Origin: Candidatus Nitrosopumilus sp.
Lineage (GTDB): Archaea; Thermoproteota; Nitrososphaeria; Nitrososphaerales; Nitrosopumilaceae
NCBI GenBank assembly: GCA_029863275.1
Contig: JAOTVS010000001.1
Span: forward strand, 45,736-109,735
Direction of reading: 5' to 3'
Length of the DNA stretch: 64,000 nucleotides
Shown here: positions 15,597 through 23,571 of the stretch, one piece after another
Numbering within the stretch: position 1 is the stretch's first letter
Layout of the letters: the number at the start of each line of letters is the position of its first letter
Notes under the pieces: generated by a model
Databases searched by the model: none
What the model was told of the DNA's origin: nothing
Seen by the model: the letters and a program-made list of their open reading frames with translations, nothing else
Made by a program: the position numbers and the translations under genes

Positions 15597-15638
15597 GACT
15601 TTGCTAATATGTCATGTCATGTATAATGTATCATGACT
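15593..15638. promoter_or_regulatory. Cluster of four TCATGAC/GTCATG half-sites
   Basis: TCATGAC (15593-15599), GTCATG (15611-15616), GTCATG (15616-15621) and TCATGAC (15631-15637) alternate in orientation across the promoter and start codon of the 43-residue protein. The arrangement looks like a multi-site operator, and TATAAT lies between the last two sites. Confidence 0.4.
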
Positions 15639-15764
15639 GAAAAAATTGATAAAGAAAAAGATTGGAAAAAATTAGAACAAGACCAAATGAAAGAAGATGA
15701 TCATCAGCTTGAGCTTAAGGAAGGATATGAAAAAGATGAAGAATATGAAGAATCTGAGGATTAA
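15633..15764 (+). CDS. 43-residue charged small protein (putative)
   Basis: The ATG at 15633 opens MTEKIDKEKDWKKLEQDQMK and ends YEESED. It is almost wholly charged and predicted helical. Its last residues closely match the 29-residue peptide at 12551 (FEESED). The upstream region is dense with palindromes, including a stress-motif site at the usual distance. Function unknown; it could be an acidic interaction peptide of the stress regulon. Confidence 0.5.
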   Translation: MTEKIDKEKDWKKLEQDQMKEDDHQLELKEGYEKDEEYEESED

Positions 15765-15852
15765 TTGTCAAAACCCCGTTTGATCAAAAGCAATTATTCA
15801 CAATAATCACATTAAAAAATTATCAAAAATATTCAAGAAAAAAAATTTGAAT

Positions 15853-16167
15853 CTAGATTGCAGATTCGCCTTTTTGTTTTGTACAAATATCTAAAGCCTG
15901 TTCTACATTAGTTACAAAGACCTTGCCATCACCTTTTTCTCCGGTACATGCAACCTGAGCAATAGCGTCTAAAATTACATCTACTTTAGAATCGGGAACA
16001 ATTGTTACAATGTTCTCTCTGGAAAAGTATTGTCCAACAAGCGGAGGATCTGCTGCTCCTTGGCCCTGTGTGTGCCAAATTGTAATTCCACCAACCCCCT
16101 CTTTTTTGATGGCAGATACTACTTGATCTCTCAAAGCTGACCTAACGACAGTTTCTATCTTCTTCAT
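15853..16167 (-). CDS. PII-family signal protein (GlnB/GlnK-like)
   Basis: The ATG at 16167 gives 104 residues beginning MKKIETVVRSALRDQV, the usual PII start. The TATA box TTTTAAAA (16191-16198) lies 23-30 nt upstream and supports it over an ATG 63 nt further up. The B-loop TGEKGDGKVFV is typical. The T-loop (HTQGQGAADPPLVGQYFS) differs from bacterial GlnB and lacks the usual Tyr51 site. PII proteins bind ATP/ADP and often 2-oxoglutarate and control ammonium transport or nitrogen enzymes. No amt or glnA gene is adjacent. Confidence 0.9.
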   Translation of the reverse strand: MKKIETVVRSALRDQVVSAIKKEGVGGITIWHTQGQGAADPPLVGQYFSRENIVTIVPDSKVDVILDAIAQVACTGEKGDGKVFVTNVEQALDICTKQKGESAI

Positions 16168-16190
16168 AGTTTCCTTAATTACTTTCGGCC

Positions 16191-16198
16191 TTTTAAAA
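16191..16198 (-). promoter_or_regulatory. TATA box of the PII gene
   Basis: TTTTAAAA, self-complementary, lies 23-30 nt before the ATG at 16167. Confidence 0.5.
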
Positions 16199-16271
16199 CT
16201 TAGGAATAGATTATCTAATTTGAGTTTCATTAATGATTTTTTTAAAATTTTTAATATGAATTTGACATGAT

Positions 16272-16745
16272 ATGATTATGGTGATAATTCCTCTTGAAAT
16301 CAAAGAGTTCATCGAAACTCAGGGAATTTTCGCAGTAGGAACAGTGGGAGAAAATCAATTACCAAACGTTTCTCCAAGAATATTTTTTAAAATAGATAAT
16401 GAGGCTATCTATTGGATTGATTTTTTCAAACACAAGACCTTTAGGAATTTTCAGGTAAATCCTTGGGCAACAGTTTCTGTCTTTAACAAAGAGGATCTCA
16501 CAGGATATCAGTTTCGAGGAACGGTTAGTTTTATCACAGATGAACAAAAAAAATCCCAAATAAGAGAATCAATAATCAAAAAAACCTTGGAGAAAAACTC
16601 TTCTTCCAAAGTAAAAAAAATCTCTGAAAAGGAAGGACACATTATTCGATTTGAGCCAAAAGTATGTTATTCACTAAATCCTGAAGAGTACAGTGATATG
16701 TGTATTGGTTCTGACATAGATTCTACTCAAATCTTTGAAAAATAA
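16272..16745 (+). CDS. Pyridoxamine-5'-phosphate-oxidase-like flavin-binding protein
   Basis: The 157-residue protein has the split-barrel fold of the PNPOx family: 'GIFAVGTVGENQLPNVSPR', then YWIDFFKHKTFRNF and FRGTVSFI. Members bind FMN or F420 and catalyse redox reactions or protect against reactive compounds. The substrate is unknown. The TATA-like TTTTTAATA (16248-16256) sits 22-30 nt before the second Met (16278), so that Met may be the true start. The gene is divergent from PII. Confidence 0.75.
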   Translation: MIMVIIPLEIKEFIETQGIFAVGTVGENQLPNVSPRIFFKIDNEAIYWIDFFKHKTFRNFQVNPWATVSVFNKEDLTGYQFRGTVSFITDEQKKSQIRESIIKKTLEKNSSSKVKKISEKEGHIIRFEPKVCYSLNPEEYSDMCIGSDIDSTQIFEK

Positions 16746-16804
16746 TAAAAAATAACGTCTATAGTTTATCTATAGAAATTTTTGGGTTAAAATTTTAATA
16801 AAAA

Positions 16805-18028
16805 TTACATAGTATTTGATATTTCTGACTTGAATGAATTTTTTAGAAGAATTGGTGTGATTATAATGGTGGCCAAAATTACCAACACCAAAGTTGTATA
16901 GATAGAATCAGAAAGTATTCCACTGGCAATTCCGATTCCTGCAGTGATAAATGCCACTTCACCTCTTGCAATCATTCCATATCCTATGCGAAAGCCTTTT
17001 GATTTATTCTTTAACAATATTGCAGCAGGTATTCCACAACCCAGAACTTTACTTAAAATAGCAACTGCCAAAATACAAAAAAGAAAAATTATATTCACTT
17101 CAGAGATTAACCGAAGATCCACATGGGCACCAATTATTGCAAAAAATAACGGGGCTACTACTACTTTTAATTCACCAATAAATTCTCGAATATTTCCAAC
17201 AAGTTTTGAACCTGCCAATCCCATACCTGCAGCAAAGGCACCTACTATGGGATTGAGTCCAACTGAAGATGCTATTGCAGCAAATCCAAACGCAGAACCA
17301 ATTGCAGTAGCTTGCTTAATACCTCTTGTCTCAAGCGATGTAGGTTTTGCAAGGGCAATCCCATGAACGATTTTTGGAAGAATAAAAACTGCTCCTAATA
17401 GTAACAACAACCAAAAAACAAGTGATTCTCCAGTCATAATTAAGACTGACTCTATACTTGGTAGAGAGTTTAGAGTAATTATTGAAACTACAGACGATAA
17501 AACTGCTAATCCCAAAACATCATCTAACACTGCAGCATTTACCAAAATATTTCCCTCTGGGGTTTTTTCTTTTCCAATCTCTTCTAGCAATGTCACTGAA
17601 ATTACAATACTAGTTGCACTCAATGTGGCACCAATTAATATTGAAACGGCCCAATCAAATCCAAATAACATGGAAATAAAATACCCTAAAACAAGTGGCA
17701 TGATTAAACCAAATGTTCCTATTATTGCAGCACTATATCCTGCCTTGAGAAGATCCTTAAATGTAAAATGAAGTCCTGCAGAAAATAATATTATTACACC
17801 TGACATTTGCCATAATAATAAAGTTAGATCATCTAGTTGGATAATTGGTTTATCAAATAAGGGAATAAACCCTCCTAGAGCAAAAGGACCAAGCAGCACC
17901 CCTCCTACTACAAAGCCAATAATTTCTGATAACCCAGCACGTGCACATAGTCGACCTAGCAACATTGAAGGAATTACAATAAACAAAAGCCCTATTATTG
18001 TTGGAATTAGGTCAAATCCAAATGTCAT
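16805..18028 (-). CDS. Cation:proton antiporter (CPA2, KefB/NapA-like)
   Basis: The 407-residue protein has about 12 spans of the Na+/H+ exchanger fold. Family landmarks include GFVVGGVLLGPFALGG near the start and a discontinuous-helix region with AAVLDDVLGLAVL, whose Asp-Asp pair is the ion-binding site of electrogenic antiporters. No C-terminal nucleotide-binding domain is present. The start overlaps the stop of the upstream permease by 4 nt (ATGA), so the two form an operon that may couple amine uptake with ion or pH balance. Confidence 0.88.
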   Translation of the reverse strand: MTFGFDLIPTIIGLLFIVIPSMLLGRLCARAGLSEIIGFVVGGVLLGPFALGGFIPLFDKPIIQLDDLTLLLWQMSGVIILFSAGLHFTFKDLLKAGYSAAIIGTFGLIMPLVLGYFISMLFGFDWAVSILIGATLSATSIVISVTLLEEIGKEKTPEGNILVNAAVLDDVLGLAVLSSVVSIITLNSLPSIESVLIMTGESLVFWLLLLLGAVFILPKIVHGIALAKPTSLETRGIKQATAIGSAFGFAAIASSVGLNPIVGAFAAGMGLAGSKLVGNIREFIGELKVVVAPLFFAIIGAHVDLRLISEVNIIFLFCILAVAILSKVLGCGIPAAILLKNKSKGFRIGYGMIARGEVAFITAGIGIASGILSDSIYTTLVLVILATIIITPILLKNSFKSEISNTM

Positions 18029-19314
18029 TTTGTATTCATCTTTTGTTTATTGTAGGAAAAATAAAAAATAATTCCAACTACAATAATCCCTAATCCTACT
18101 AATACTATTTCGATCTCAAATTGCAAGGCCATATACACTGAAATCCCTAGTCCAAATAATGGAAGAATTGGAAATTTTCCAATATTAATTGGGACCTTGA
18201 ATTTTCTTTCAATATCTGGTTCGGTGTAACGTAAAACAATCACTGCTAGATTGACTGCAGCAAAAGTAATTACAATTGCAAAAACTGTAATATTTGCAAC
18301 AACTACAATATCTCCAATAAATGTAAAGACTATGCCAGTTATCATAATTACAATTATTGCAATCCAAGGAGTCTTTGTTTTAAAATGGACTTTTGTTAAA
18401 ATGCCTGGAAAAACTTTTTCACGAGCCATCCCATAAAAAATTCTAGAACCTGCAACCAGTGTAATCAATACCGTATTGGTTATGGCAAAAAGAGCAATAG
18501 ATGAAAGAAGAATATGTGCTTCAGCGCCCAAACCTCTTTGGGCTACTAGTGCCATTGGTGCAGCTGAATTTGCAAGCTCCTCCCAATTAACAACTCGAAC
18601 TACAGCTAGCGCAACTAGAACGTAAATTGTTCCTGATATTATTACTGATAGAATTATCGCCCGGGGAAGTGTTTTTTTAGGTTTTTTCACTTCCTCAGCA
18701 ATATTTGCCATGTCCTCAAATCCAATAAATGCAAAAAAAATCAATACAAATGCAATAACAATTCCTGTAAGACCTGTAGGACTTTCAGTATAATTTACCG
18801 GCTCAGGGTTACTGAATGTAAAGCCGATAATAATGATCAATATCAAACCTGCAACTTCAATTATTGTAAAAATTGTATTTGTCCAAGAGGATTCTCTAAT
18901 TCCAATAAAATTTACTATAGATAGGACAATAAGTAAACCGACAGCTGAAATAATAATTGGGATATTTACAAACTCTGCAAAATATCCACCAAATCCTATT
19001 GCTACTGTAGCTGCTGTAATTATGGATGTGATAGCAGTTAGCCATCCTATTACAAATGCAAAAAAATTATTTTTAAAAGCATTTTTAATGAATACATATT
19101 CTGCAGCGGCTTTTGGAAATACTGATGATAATTCTGCATAACTAAATCCTGCAAACAAGGCAACAACTGATCCCAAGACAAATGCGATCCATACAGAATC
19201 CCCAGCAATACCTGCGGCCTCACCAATTAGTACATAAATCCCTGCACCAAGAATCAATCCCACTCCGTACATGGTAAGGTGAAAAAGCCCCATGTGGCGT
19301 TTTAGTTCAGACAA
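18025..19314 (-). CDS. Amino acid/polyamine permease (APC superfamily)
   Basis: The 429-residue protein starts at TTG 19314 and has 12 hydrophobic spans. The APC signature GLILGAGIYVLIGEAAG (18-34) opens the substrate site in span 1, and FAFIGFEDMANIAEEVKKPKK marks span 6. It imports or exchanges amino acids or other amines; the substrate is unknown. It is first in the operon with the antiporter. A perfect stress-motif palindrome (19364-19374) lies 49 nt before its start codon. Confidence 0.9.
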   Translation of the reverse strand: MSELKRHMGLFHLTMYGVGLILGAGIYVLIGEAAGIAGDSVWIAFVLGSVVALFAGFSYAELSSVFPKAAAEYVFIKNAFKNNFFAFVIGWLTAITSIITAATVAIGFGGYFAEFVNIPIIISAVGLLIVLSIVNFIGIRESSWTNTIFTIIEVAGLILIIIIGFTFSNPEPVNYTESPTGLTGIVIAFVLIFFAFIGFEDMANIAEEVKKPKKTLPRAIILSVIISGTIYVLVALAVVRVVNWEELANSAAPMALVAQRGLGAEAHILLSSIALFAITNTVLITLVAGSRIFYGMAREKVFPGILTKVHFKTKTPWIAIIVIMITGIVFTFIGDIVVVANITVFAIVITFAAVNLAVIVLRYTEPDIERKFKVPINIGKFPILPLFGLGISVYMALQFEIEIVLVGLGIIVVGIIFYFSYNKQKMNTK

Positions 19315-19363
19315 CTTGTTTTTTTGTTAATCAGCAATATTAGATAAGTTCCCATTATCGATG

Positions 19364-19374
19364 TTGAAAATCAA
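19364..19374. promoter_or_regulatory. Stress-motif palindrome of the permease operon
   Basis: TTGAAAATCAA, with TTGA/TCAA arms; 49 nt separate it from the permease start codon. Confidence 0.55.
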
Positions 19375-19450
19375 TTAATTTTGTGATTTTTTAGCTAAAA
19401 AACAGGCGTAAAAATAAAAATTTTTGATTTTTGAAAAATTCAAGCAAAAA

Positions 19451-19759
19451 TTATTCTTGAAAATAGAACGTGTCATATTTTTTATGTAGAGTTCTTACAA
19501 ATACTCGACATTGTTTCCAAAACTCTCTATATTCGCGATCTGTCATTGATCTACCATTTTCCGAGTAAAACCATTTAACAAAATCATCTTCTAATTTCCC
19601 AAAAATAAATCCAAGATGAAAATCCTCCGAGAGTTTTAAATTAAATTCCCTTCTTGGTTGTAGACTGTCCCATCTGGATGACAAACCTCCAAATGATTCC
19701 TGAGTTTTTTCAAGTAATTGCTCTAAATGTTCTAATGATTTTTTTTCTAATTCTACCAT
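19451..19759 (-). CDS. Conserved-looking 102-residue protein, function unknown
   Basis: The protein is helical, beginning with an amphipathic segment (VELEKKSLEHLEQLLEKT) and rich in aromatic and charged residues later (DDFVKWFYSENGRSM, REFWKQCRVFVRTL). No family is recognised. It lies 1 nt downstream of UspA copy 2 on the same strand, so it is very probably co-transcribed and may work with it. Confidence 0.6.
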   Translation of the reverse strand: MVELEKKSLEHLEQLLEKTQESFGGLSSRWDSLQPRREFNLKLSEDFHLGFIFGKLEDDFVKWFYSENGRSMTDREYREFWKQCRVFVRTLHKKYDTFYFQE

Positions 19760-19760
19760 A

Positions 19761-20186
19761 TCATTTTACTATCAACACGGGCCTCTTTGATTTGTGAAGA
19801 ACGTAATTTGATGTACTTCCCAAGAACATTTCTTTTGCAGCTCCCATTCCTCTAGAACCAATAACAATTAAATCAAAATTTTCTCGTTCAGCAATCTCGA
19901 CAATTCTTTTTCCATTATCCCCATAAGAAAGTCTGTCAAAAAATAAAATTCCTTTTTTTGCTGCCTTTAATTTGGCTTTTTTCATTATTTTTTGTGCATA
20001 TTCTAAAAAAAGTTTCTCTAAAGGACTAATAGGCTCACTAATCTTGGGTTTGACAATTCCAGCTACATATAGGCCTGAAATTGTAGCTTGTGATTGTCTT
20101 GCCATATGAATCGCAACATCCAGACCTCGAAACGAATTGGCAGAACCATCAAGAGGTACCAGAATTTTTTTAGTTTTAATTGTCAT
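19761..20186 (-). CDS. Universal stress protein (UspA family), copy 2
   Basis: The ATG at 20186 gives 141 residues beginning MTIKTKKILVPLDGSANS. The TATA box at 20210-20217 (TTTAAAT) lies 23-30 nt upstream and rules out the longer reading. The nucleotide-binding signature GSRGMGAAKEMFLGSTSN is intact. Its head and this motif are very like copy 3 at 21636, which suggests a recent duplication. It is divergent from the CBS gene at 20302, with the stress palindrome exactly 50 nt before its start. Confidence 0.93.
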   Translation of the reverse strand: MTIKTKKILVPLDGSANSFRGLDVAIHMARQSQATISGLYVAGIVKPKISEPISPLEKLFLEYAQKIMKKAKLKAAKKGILFFDRLSYGDNGKRIVEIAERENFDLIVIGSRGMGAAKEMFLGSTSNYVLHKSKRPVLIVK

Positions 20187-20209
20187 AAGGTTGCATATCA
20201 TAATTTTCA

Positions 20210-20217
20210 ATTTAAAT
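20210..20217 (-). promoter_or_regulatory. TATA box of UspA copy 2
   Basis: CATTTAAAT-type box on the minus strand, 23-30 nt before the ATG at 20186. Confidence 0.55.
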
Positions 20218-20236
20218 GGGCTTGAGATTATCTGCT

Positions 20237-20247
20237 ATGATTTTCAG
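20237..20247. promoter_or_regulatory. Stress-motif palindrome between UspA copy 2 and CBS
   Basis: ATGATTTTCAG. It is 50 nt from the UspA start (20186) and 54 nt from the CBS start (20302), so it could serve both. Confidence 0.55.
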
Positions 20248-20301
20248 ATGTGATATTCTAGAAGACTATCAAATATCTAATTGATTTAGTAACTATGTAA
20301 G

Positions 20302-20763
20302 ATGGATAACCCAAAAGCTATAACGATTGCAGATGTTATGACAAAATCAGTAATATCTGTAGATGCTTCAATTACAATAAATGAGGCTGCAAAAATGATG
20401 GAAGATGCAAAAGTTGGAGCCATGATTGTTATGGAAAATAATCTACCCATAGGAATTGTTACTGATCGAGACTTTGCAGTAAAAGTGGTTGCTCATGCTT
20501 ATCAAATATCTACTCCAATAAAACAAATAATGTCTTCTCCATTATTTTCGGTAAGTTCTAGTGATTCAATTCGAATAGCGTCTGATTTAATGCATGATAG
20601 GGGAATAAGGAAATTACCTGTTATTGATGATGATAATTTAGTGGGAATAATTACATCAACTGATATTGTAAGGTTACTGGCAGTTTGTACGGAAGACGAT
20701 ATGAGAGACATGTATTTTCATTCAGTGGCAAAGATTTTTTCAAATTACAGTCCTTATAATTAA
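20302..20763 (+). CDS. CBS-pair protein
   Basis: The 153-residue protein is a single Bateman module of two CBS motifs. VMTKSVISVDASITINEAAK opens CBS1 (residues 12-31), 'GIVTDRDFAVKV' closes it, and 'GIITSTDIVRLL' closes CBS2. This common stand-alone archaeal type senses adenylates or other ligands. It pairs divergently with UspA copy 2 and is followed 8 nt later by a small membrane-protein gene, possibly one transcript. A close relative lies at 21087. Confidence 0.9.
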   Translation: MDNPKAITIADVMTKSVISVDASITINEAAKMMEDAKVGAMIVMENNLPIGIVTDRDFAVKVVAHAYQISTPIKQIMSSPLFSVSSSDSIRIASDLMHDRGIRKLPVIDDDNLVGIITSTDIVRLLAVCTEDDMRDMYFHSVAKIFSNYSPYN

Positions 20764-20771
20764 TAACAATC

Positions 20772-20993
20772 ATGGTAATTCCCTTAGTTATTCTGGTAGC
20801 CATACCGATTTTTCTTGGAATTGTGACTGTATCTCCATTTGATATACCTGAAGAACCAGAAGAAAAGGTAATTTCTGAAGAGCCTAATGTGAATATTCTA
20901 TATTTCTTTTTAATGGGTATTTGGCTATTCTTTTTGATTAGAATTTTAATTCAATTAAAAAAAGGAACTTTCAAAACTACTAACGCATACTAG
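20772..20993 (+). CDS. Small two-span membrane protein
   Basis: The 73-residue protein has two hydrophobic spans (about 2-22 and 43-62) joined by an acidic loop (DIPEEPEEKVISEEP). No family is recognised. It directly follows the CBS-pair gene, so the CBS protein may act together with this membrane component. Confidence 0.55.
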   Translation: MVIPLVILVAIPIFLGIVTVSPFDIPEEPEEKVISEEPNVNILYFFLMGIWLFFLIRILIQLKKGTFKTTNAY

Positions 20994-21086
20994 ATTACAA
21001 AGATTTACTTGGAAAAAATATGAAAGTCTATAAGTGAATAATCATTTTTTGATGATAAAGAAAATTACCATAAAAGATTTGTTGCA

Positions 21087-21524
21087 TTACTCGTCTTTCA
21101 TTCTTAAAAGTATTTGATCACAAATTCTACGCATTTCAGAGTCCGAACCCACACTACAAATTTTAACGATGTCTGTAGTAGTTACAACTCCAATGATTTT
21201 TTCATTTTCTTTAACTGGTAGTTTATGAATTAAATTTTCTTTCATCAATTCTGAGGCTTCCCAAACGGTGTCTTCAGGATCAAGAGTAATTAGTGGTGAT
21301 GACATTATTTCATAAATCTCAGTAAACAAAGGTCGTCCCTCCGCAGCAACTTTAGTCACAAAATCTCTTTCAGTTACAATGCCAATTGGTTTGTCATCTT
21401 TGGTAACAATCACGCAACCAACTTTTAATTTACTCATGCTTAGTGCAGCTTCTTGTAACGAAGTCGATTTATCAACGGTTAACACATCTTTACTCATTAT
21501 TTGATTTGCAAAGGTATTATGCAT
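21087..21524 (-). CDS. CBS-pair protein
   Basis: The start is taken as the ATG at 21524 (MHNTFANQIMSKDVLTVDKS), 145 residues, because exactly 50 nt separate it from the shared palindrome and the preceding eight codons add nothing. Two CBS motifs are present, closing with 'GIVTERDFVTKV' and 'GVVTTTDIVKIC'. The last ~20 residues (SEMRRICDQILLRMKDE) resemble the tail of the CBS gene at 20302. It is divergently paired with UspA copy 3. Confidence 0.9.
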   Translation of the reverse strand: MHNTFANQIMSKDVLTVDKSTSLQEAALSMSKLKVGCVIVTKDDKPIGIVTERDFVTKVAAEGRPLFTEIYEIMSSPLITLDPEDTVWEASELMKENLIHKLPVKENEKIIGVVTTTDIVKICSVGSDSEMRRICDQILLRMKDE

Positions 21525-21574
21525 AAAACAACCTAATTTTTTATGCATATGAGATAATCTCTAAATTATCATTT

Positions 21575-21585
21575 TTGAAAATCAA
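21575..21585. promoter_or_regulatory. Stress-motif palindrome, symmetric between CBS and UspA copy 3
   Basis: TTGAAAATCAA lies exactly 50 nt from the CBS start (21524) and exactly 50 nt from the UspA start (21636), the best-placed site in the window. Confidence 0.6.
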
Positions 21586-21605
21586 TAAGGATAATCATTA
21601 GAGTG

Positions 21606-21612
21606 TTTAAAA
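21606..21612 (+). promoter_or_regulatory. TATA box of UspA copy 3
   Basis: TTTAAAA, 23-29 nt before the ATG at 21636; it fixes that start. Confidence 0.5.
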
Positions 21613-21635
21613 TTAGCCAAGAATTCCTCTCAATT

Positions 21636-22067
21636 ATGGTAATTAAAACTAAAAAAATTCTGGTACCTCTTGATGGTTCTGCCAATTCTATTCGTGGATT
21701 GGATATGGCTATTCATATTGCTCGAGAATCTCATGGCACAATCACTGCTTTATCAATAAAAGCCGTACCTGGAATATATGCGATTCATCCTATTGGATTT
21801 TTAGATTTCAGCTCTATGAAAGATGTTAAAAAAACTCTTGAAAGTGCAAAAATTAGGGCAGCTAAAAAAGGAATTCAACTGACTGGAAAATCTCTAGCAG
21901 GTGATCCTGGATATGATATTGCTAGATTTGCAAATAACAAGAAAAATGGGATCGATATGGTTGTAATCGGTGCTAGAGGGAGAGGCTCTGCAAAAGAAAT
22001 GTTCTTGGGTAGTGTTTCAAACTATGTTTTACACAAGGTCAAAGTACCTGTATTAATTGTAAAATGA
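21636..22067 (+). CDS. Universal stress protein (UspA family), copy 3
   Basis: The ATG at 21636 gives 143 residues beginning MVIKTKKILVPLDGSANSIR. The TATA box and the palindrome spacing both support this start over one 33 nt upstream. The signature GARGRGSAKEMFLGSVSN is intact. It is closest to copy 2. Its stop overlaps the start of UspA copy 4 by 4 nt (ATGA), so the two are translated from one mRNA and might form a heterodimer. Confidence 0.93.
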   Translation: MVIKTKKILVPLDGSANSIRGLDMAIHIARESHGTITALSIKAVPGIYAIHPIGFLDFSSMKDVKKTLESAKIRAAKKGIQLTGKSLAGDPGYDIARFANNKKNGIDMVVIGARGRGSAKEMFLGSVSNYVLHKVKVPVLIVK

Positions 22068-22498
22068 ATACCGTTAACACTAGTTTCAAAAAGATTCTTG
22101 TCCCACTTGATGGCTCAAAATACTCTGAAAAAGCCTTACAGCGTGCATCTGAAATTGGCATTACATTTGACTCTAAGATTATTTTGTTGTATGTGGTAGA
22201 AAAATCCCTTCCACTAAATTTGTTAGATCGAAAAGAATATCTTGAAATTCTTCATAAATTTGGAGACAAGACCCTAAAGAAAGCAAGTGATTTTCTTCTA
22301 AAAAAAGAAATTAATGCAAAAATTCTCTTAAAAGAAGGAAACATTGTAACTGAAATTGAAAAGATTGCAAAAAAAGAAAAATGTGATTTAATAATTGTTG
22401 GCAACAAAGGACTTGGCTCTGTAACTAGACTTTTGCTAGGAAGTGTTTCCAACAAACTTGCCCAATCTTCTCCTTGCTCGTTGTTGATTGTGAAATAA
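22064..22498 (+). CDS. Universal stress protein (UspA family), copy 4
   Basis: The 144-residue protein begins MNTVNTSFKKILVPLDGSKY and has the ATP-binding signature GNKGLGSVTRLLLGSVSN. It differs from copies 1-3 in the middle third (a basic helix around DRKEYLEILHKFGDKTLKKA), so it is an older paralogue. It is the second gene of an operon with copy 3 and is convergent with the four-CBS gene, 2 nt from its end. Confidence 0.92.
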   Translation: MNTVNTSFKKILVPLDGSKYSEKALQRASEIGITFDSKIILLYVVEKSLPLNLLDRKEYLEILHKFGDKTLKKASDFLLKKEINAKILLKEGNIVTEIEKIAKKEKCDLIIVGNKGLGSVTRLLLGSVSNKLAQSSPCSLLIVK

Positions 22499-22500
22499 AT

Positions 22501-23355
22501 CTATCCAGCTAGAACATTTACAATATCTGATTTTGTGATTATTCCAACTAGTTTGGATTTCTTTACAACTGGAAGTCCGCTGATATTATTATTTATCATT
22601 AATACTATGGCTTGTTTGACATCATCATCTGCATCAACAGTAACGGGTTTAGGAGTCATTATATCAGTAGAATGAAAAGGAAACAGATAGCTCATCTGAT
22701 TAGAGTGTATTTCTTCTAATCCTTTCTTGAATTTGTATTCTTGAACTTCTTTTGGGTCTGCAGATTCTGCAATCCATTTAGGAATTTTTGCAGGCACAAA
22801 ATCTCGGAAAGTGATTATTCCTACAGGCATTTGGTTTCTTTTTATAATTACTCTTGATATTCCATATCTTATCAATAGGCTCTCCACATGTAATATGGGA
22901 TCACTTGGAGCAGCAGTAATCACTTTTTCTTTCATTACTTGAGAAACTTTGATTGATGATGATTCTTTGGTAAGAAAAACACCTACAAGGCCAGTTTTTG
23001 TTACCATTCCTTTAAGAGTATTGTCTTGATTTAGGATAACTACTACGCTAATTCTGTGCTTTTTCATCATTTTGGCACATTCTTGTACCGTATTCTCTTC
23101 TGTGAGAGTGTATAGTTTTCTAGGTTTGAAATCCTTGGCTTTTACGGATGTAATTGGGGTTGTTCCTAAACCATAAATTTTTTTTGCAATATCTTTTTCG
23201 GTAATTACCCCAATAGGTTTTCGTTTATCTGCAACAATCACTCGCTTTATTTTATTCTCCAAAAGAATTTCCCTTGTTCGTAAAAGTGAAGTTTTAGGAC
23301 CTACTGTGATCGGTTTTTCGATTAATCCTGATAATTTTAAATTTTTTACATTCAT
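22501..23355 (-). CDS. Four-CBS-domain protein
   Basis: The ATG at 23355 gives 284 residues beginning MNVKNLKLSGLIEKPITVG. This start is exactly 50 nt from the palindrome at 23406, better than an upstream alternative. Four CBS units end 'GVITEKDIA', 'GMVTKTGLV', 'GIITFRDFV' and 'GIITKSDIV'. Between units 3 and 4 is a ~45-residue linker (WIAESADPKEVQEYKFKKGL). Unit 2 has Thr-Gly where Thr-Asp is usual, so one ligand site may be altered. It is paired divergently with UspA copy 5. Confidence 0.88.
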   Translation of the reverse strand: MNVKNLKLSGLIEKPITVGPKTSLLRTREILLENKIKRVIVADKRKPIGVITEKDIAKKIYGLGTTPITSVKAKDFKPRKLYTLTEENTVQECAKMMKKHRISVVVILNQDNTLKGMVTKTGLVGVFLTKESSSIKVSQVMKEKVITAAPSDPILHVESLLIRYGISRVIIKRNQMPVGIITFRDFVPAKIPKWIAESADPKEVQEYKFKKGLEEIHSNQMSYLFPFHSTDIMTPKPVTVDADDDVKQAIVLMINNNISGLPVVKKSKLVGIITKSDIVNVLAG

Positions 23356-23405
23356 AAAGCTTCTTTTCAGTAATTCATTAAATATATCATTCTGAAATAT
23401 CAACG

Positions 23406-23416
23406 ATGAAAATCAT
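23406..23416. promoter_or_regulatory. Stress-motif palindrome of the four-CBS gene
   Basis: ATGAAAATCAT, with perfect ATGA/TCAT arms, exactly 50 nt from the CBS start at 23355 and 155 nt from UspA copy 5. Confidence 0.55.
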
Positions 23417-23571
23417 CTCTGGTAATTATTAGCTTGACTTTTAATTCTAATTTAGAGGAATTATATATGAACGAAAAAGTTTTTCTGTATGTTTTTGCTT
23501 ATCACAAAGGAAATATCAAACTATGAACAAGACTAATGAAATGAAAATATTAAAACAATGGAGAATTGGAA

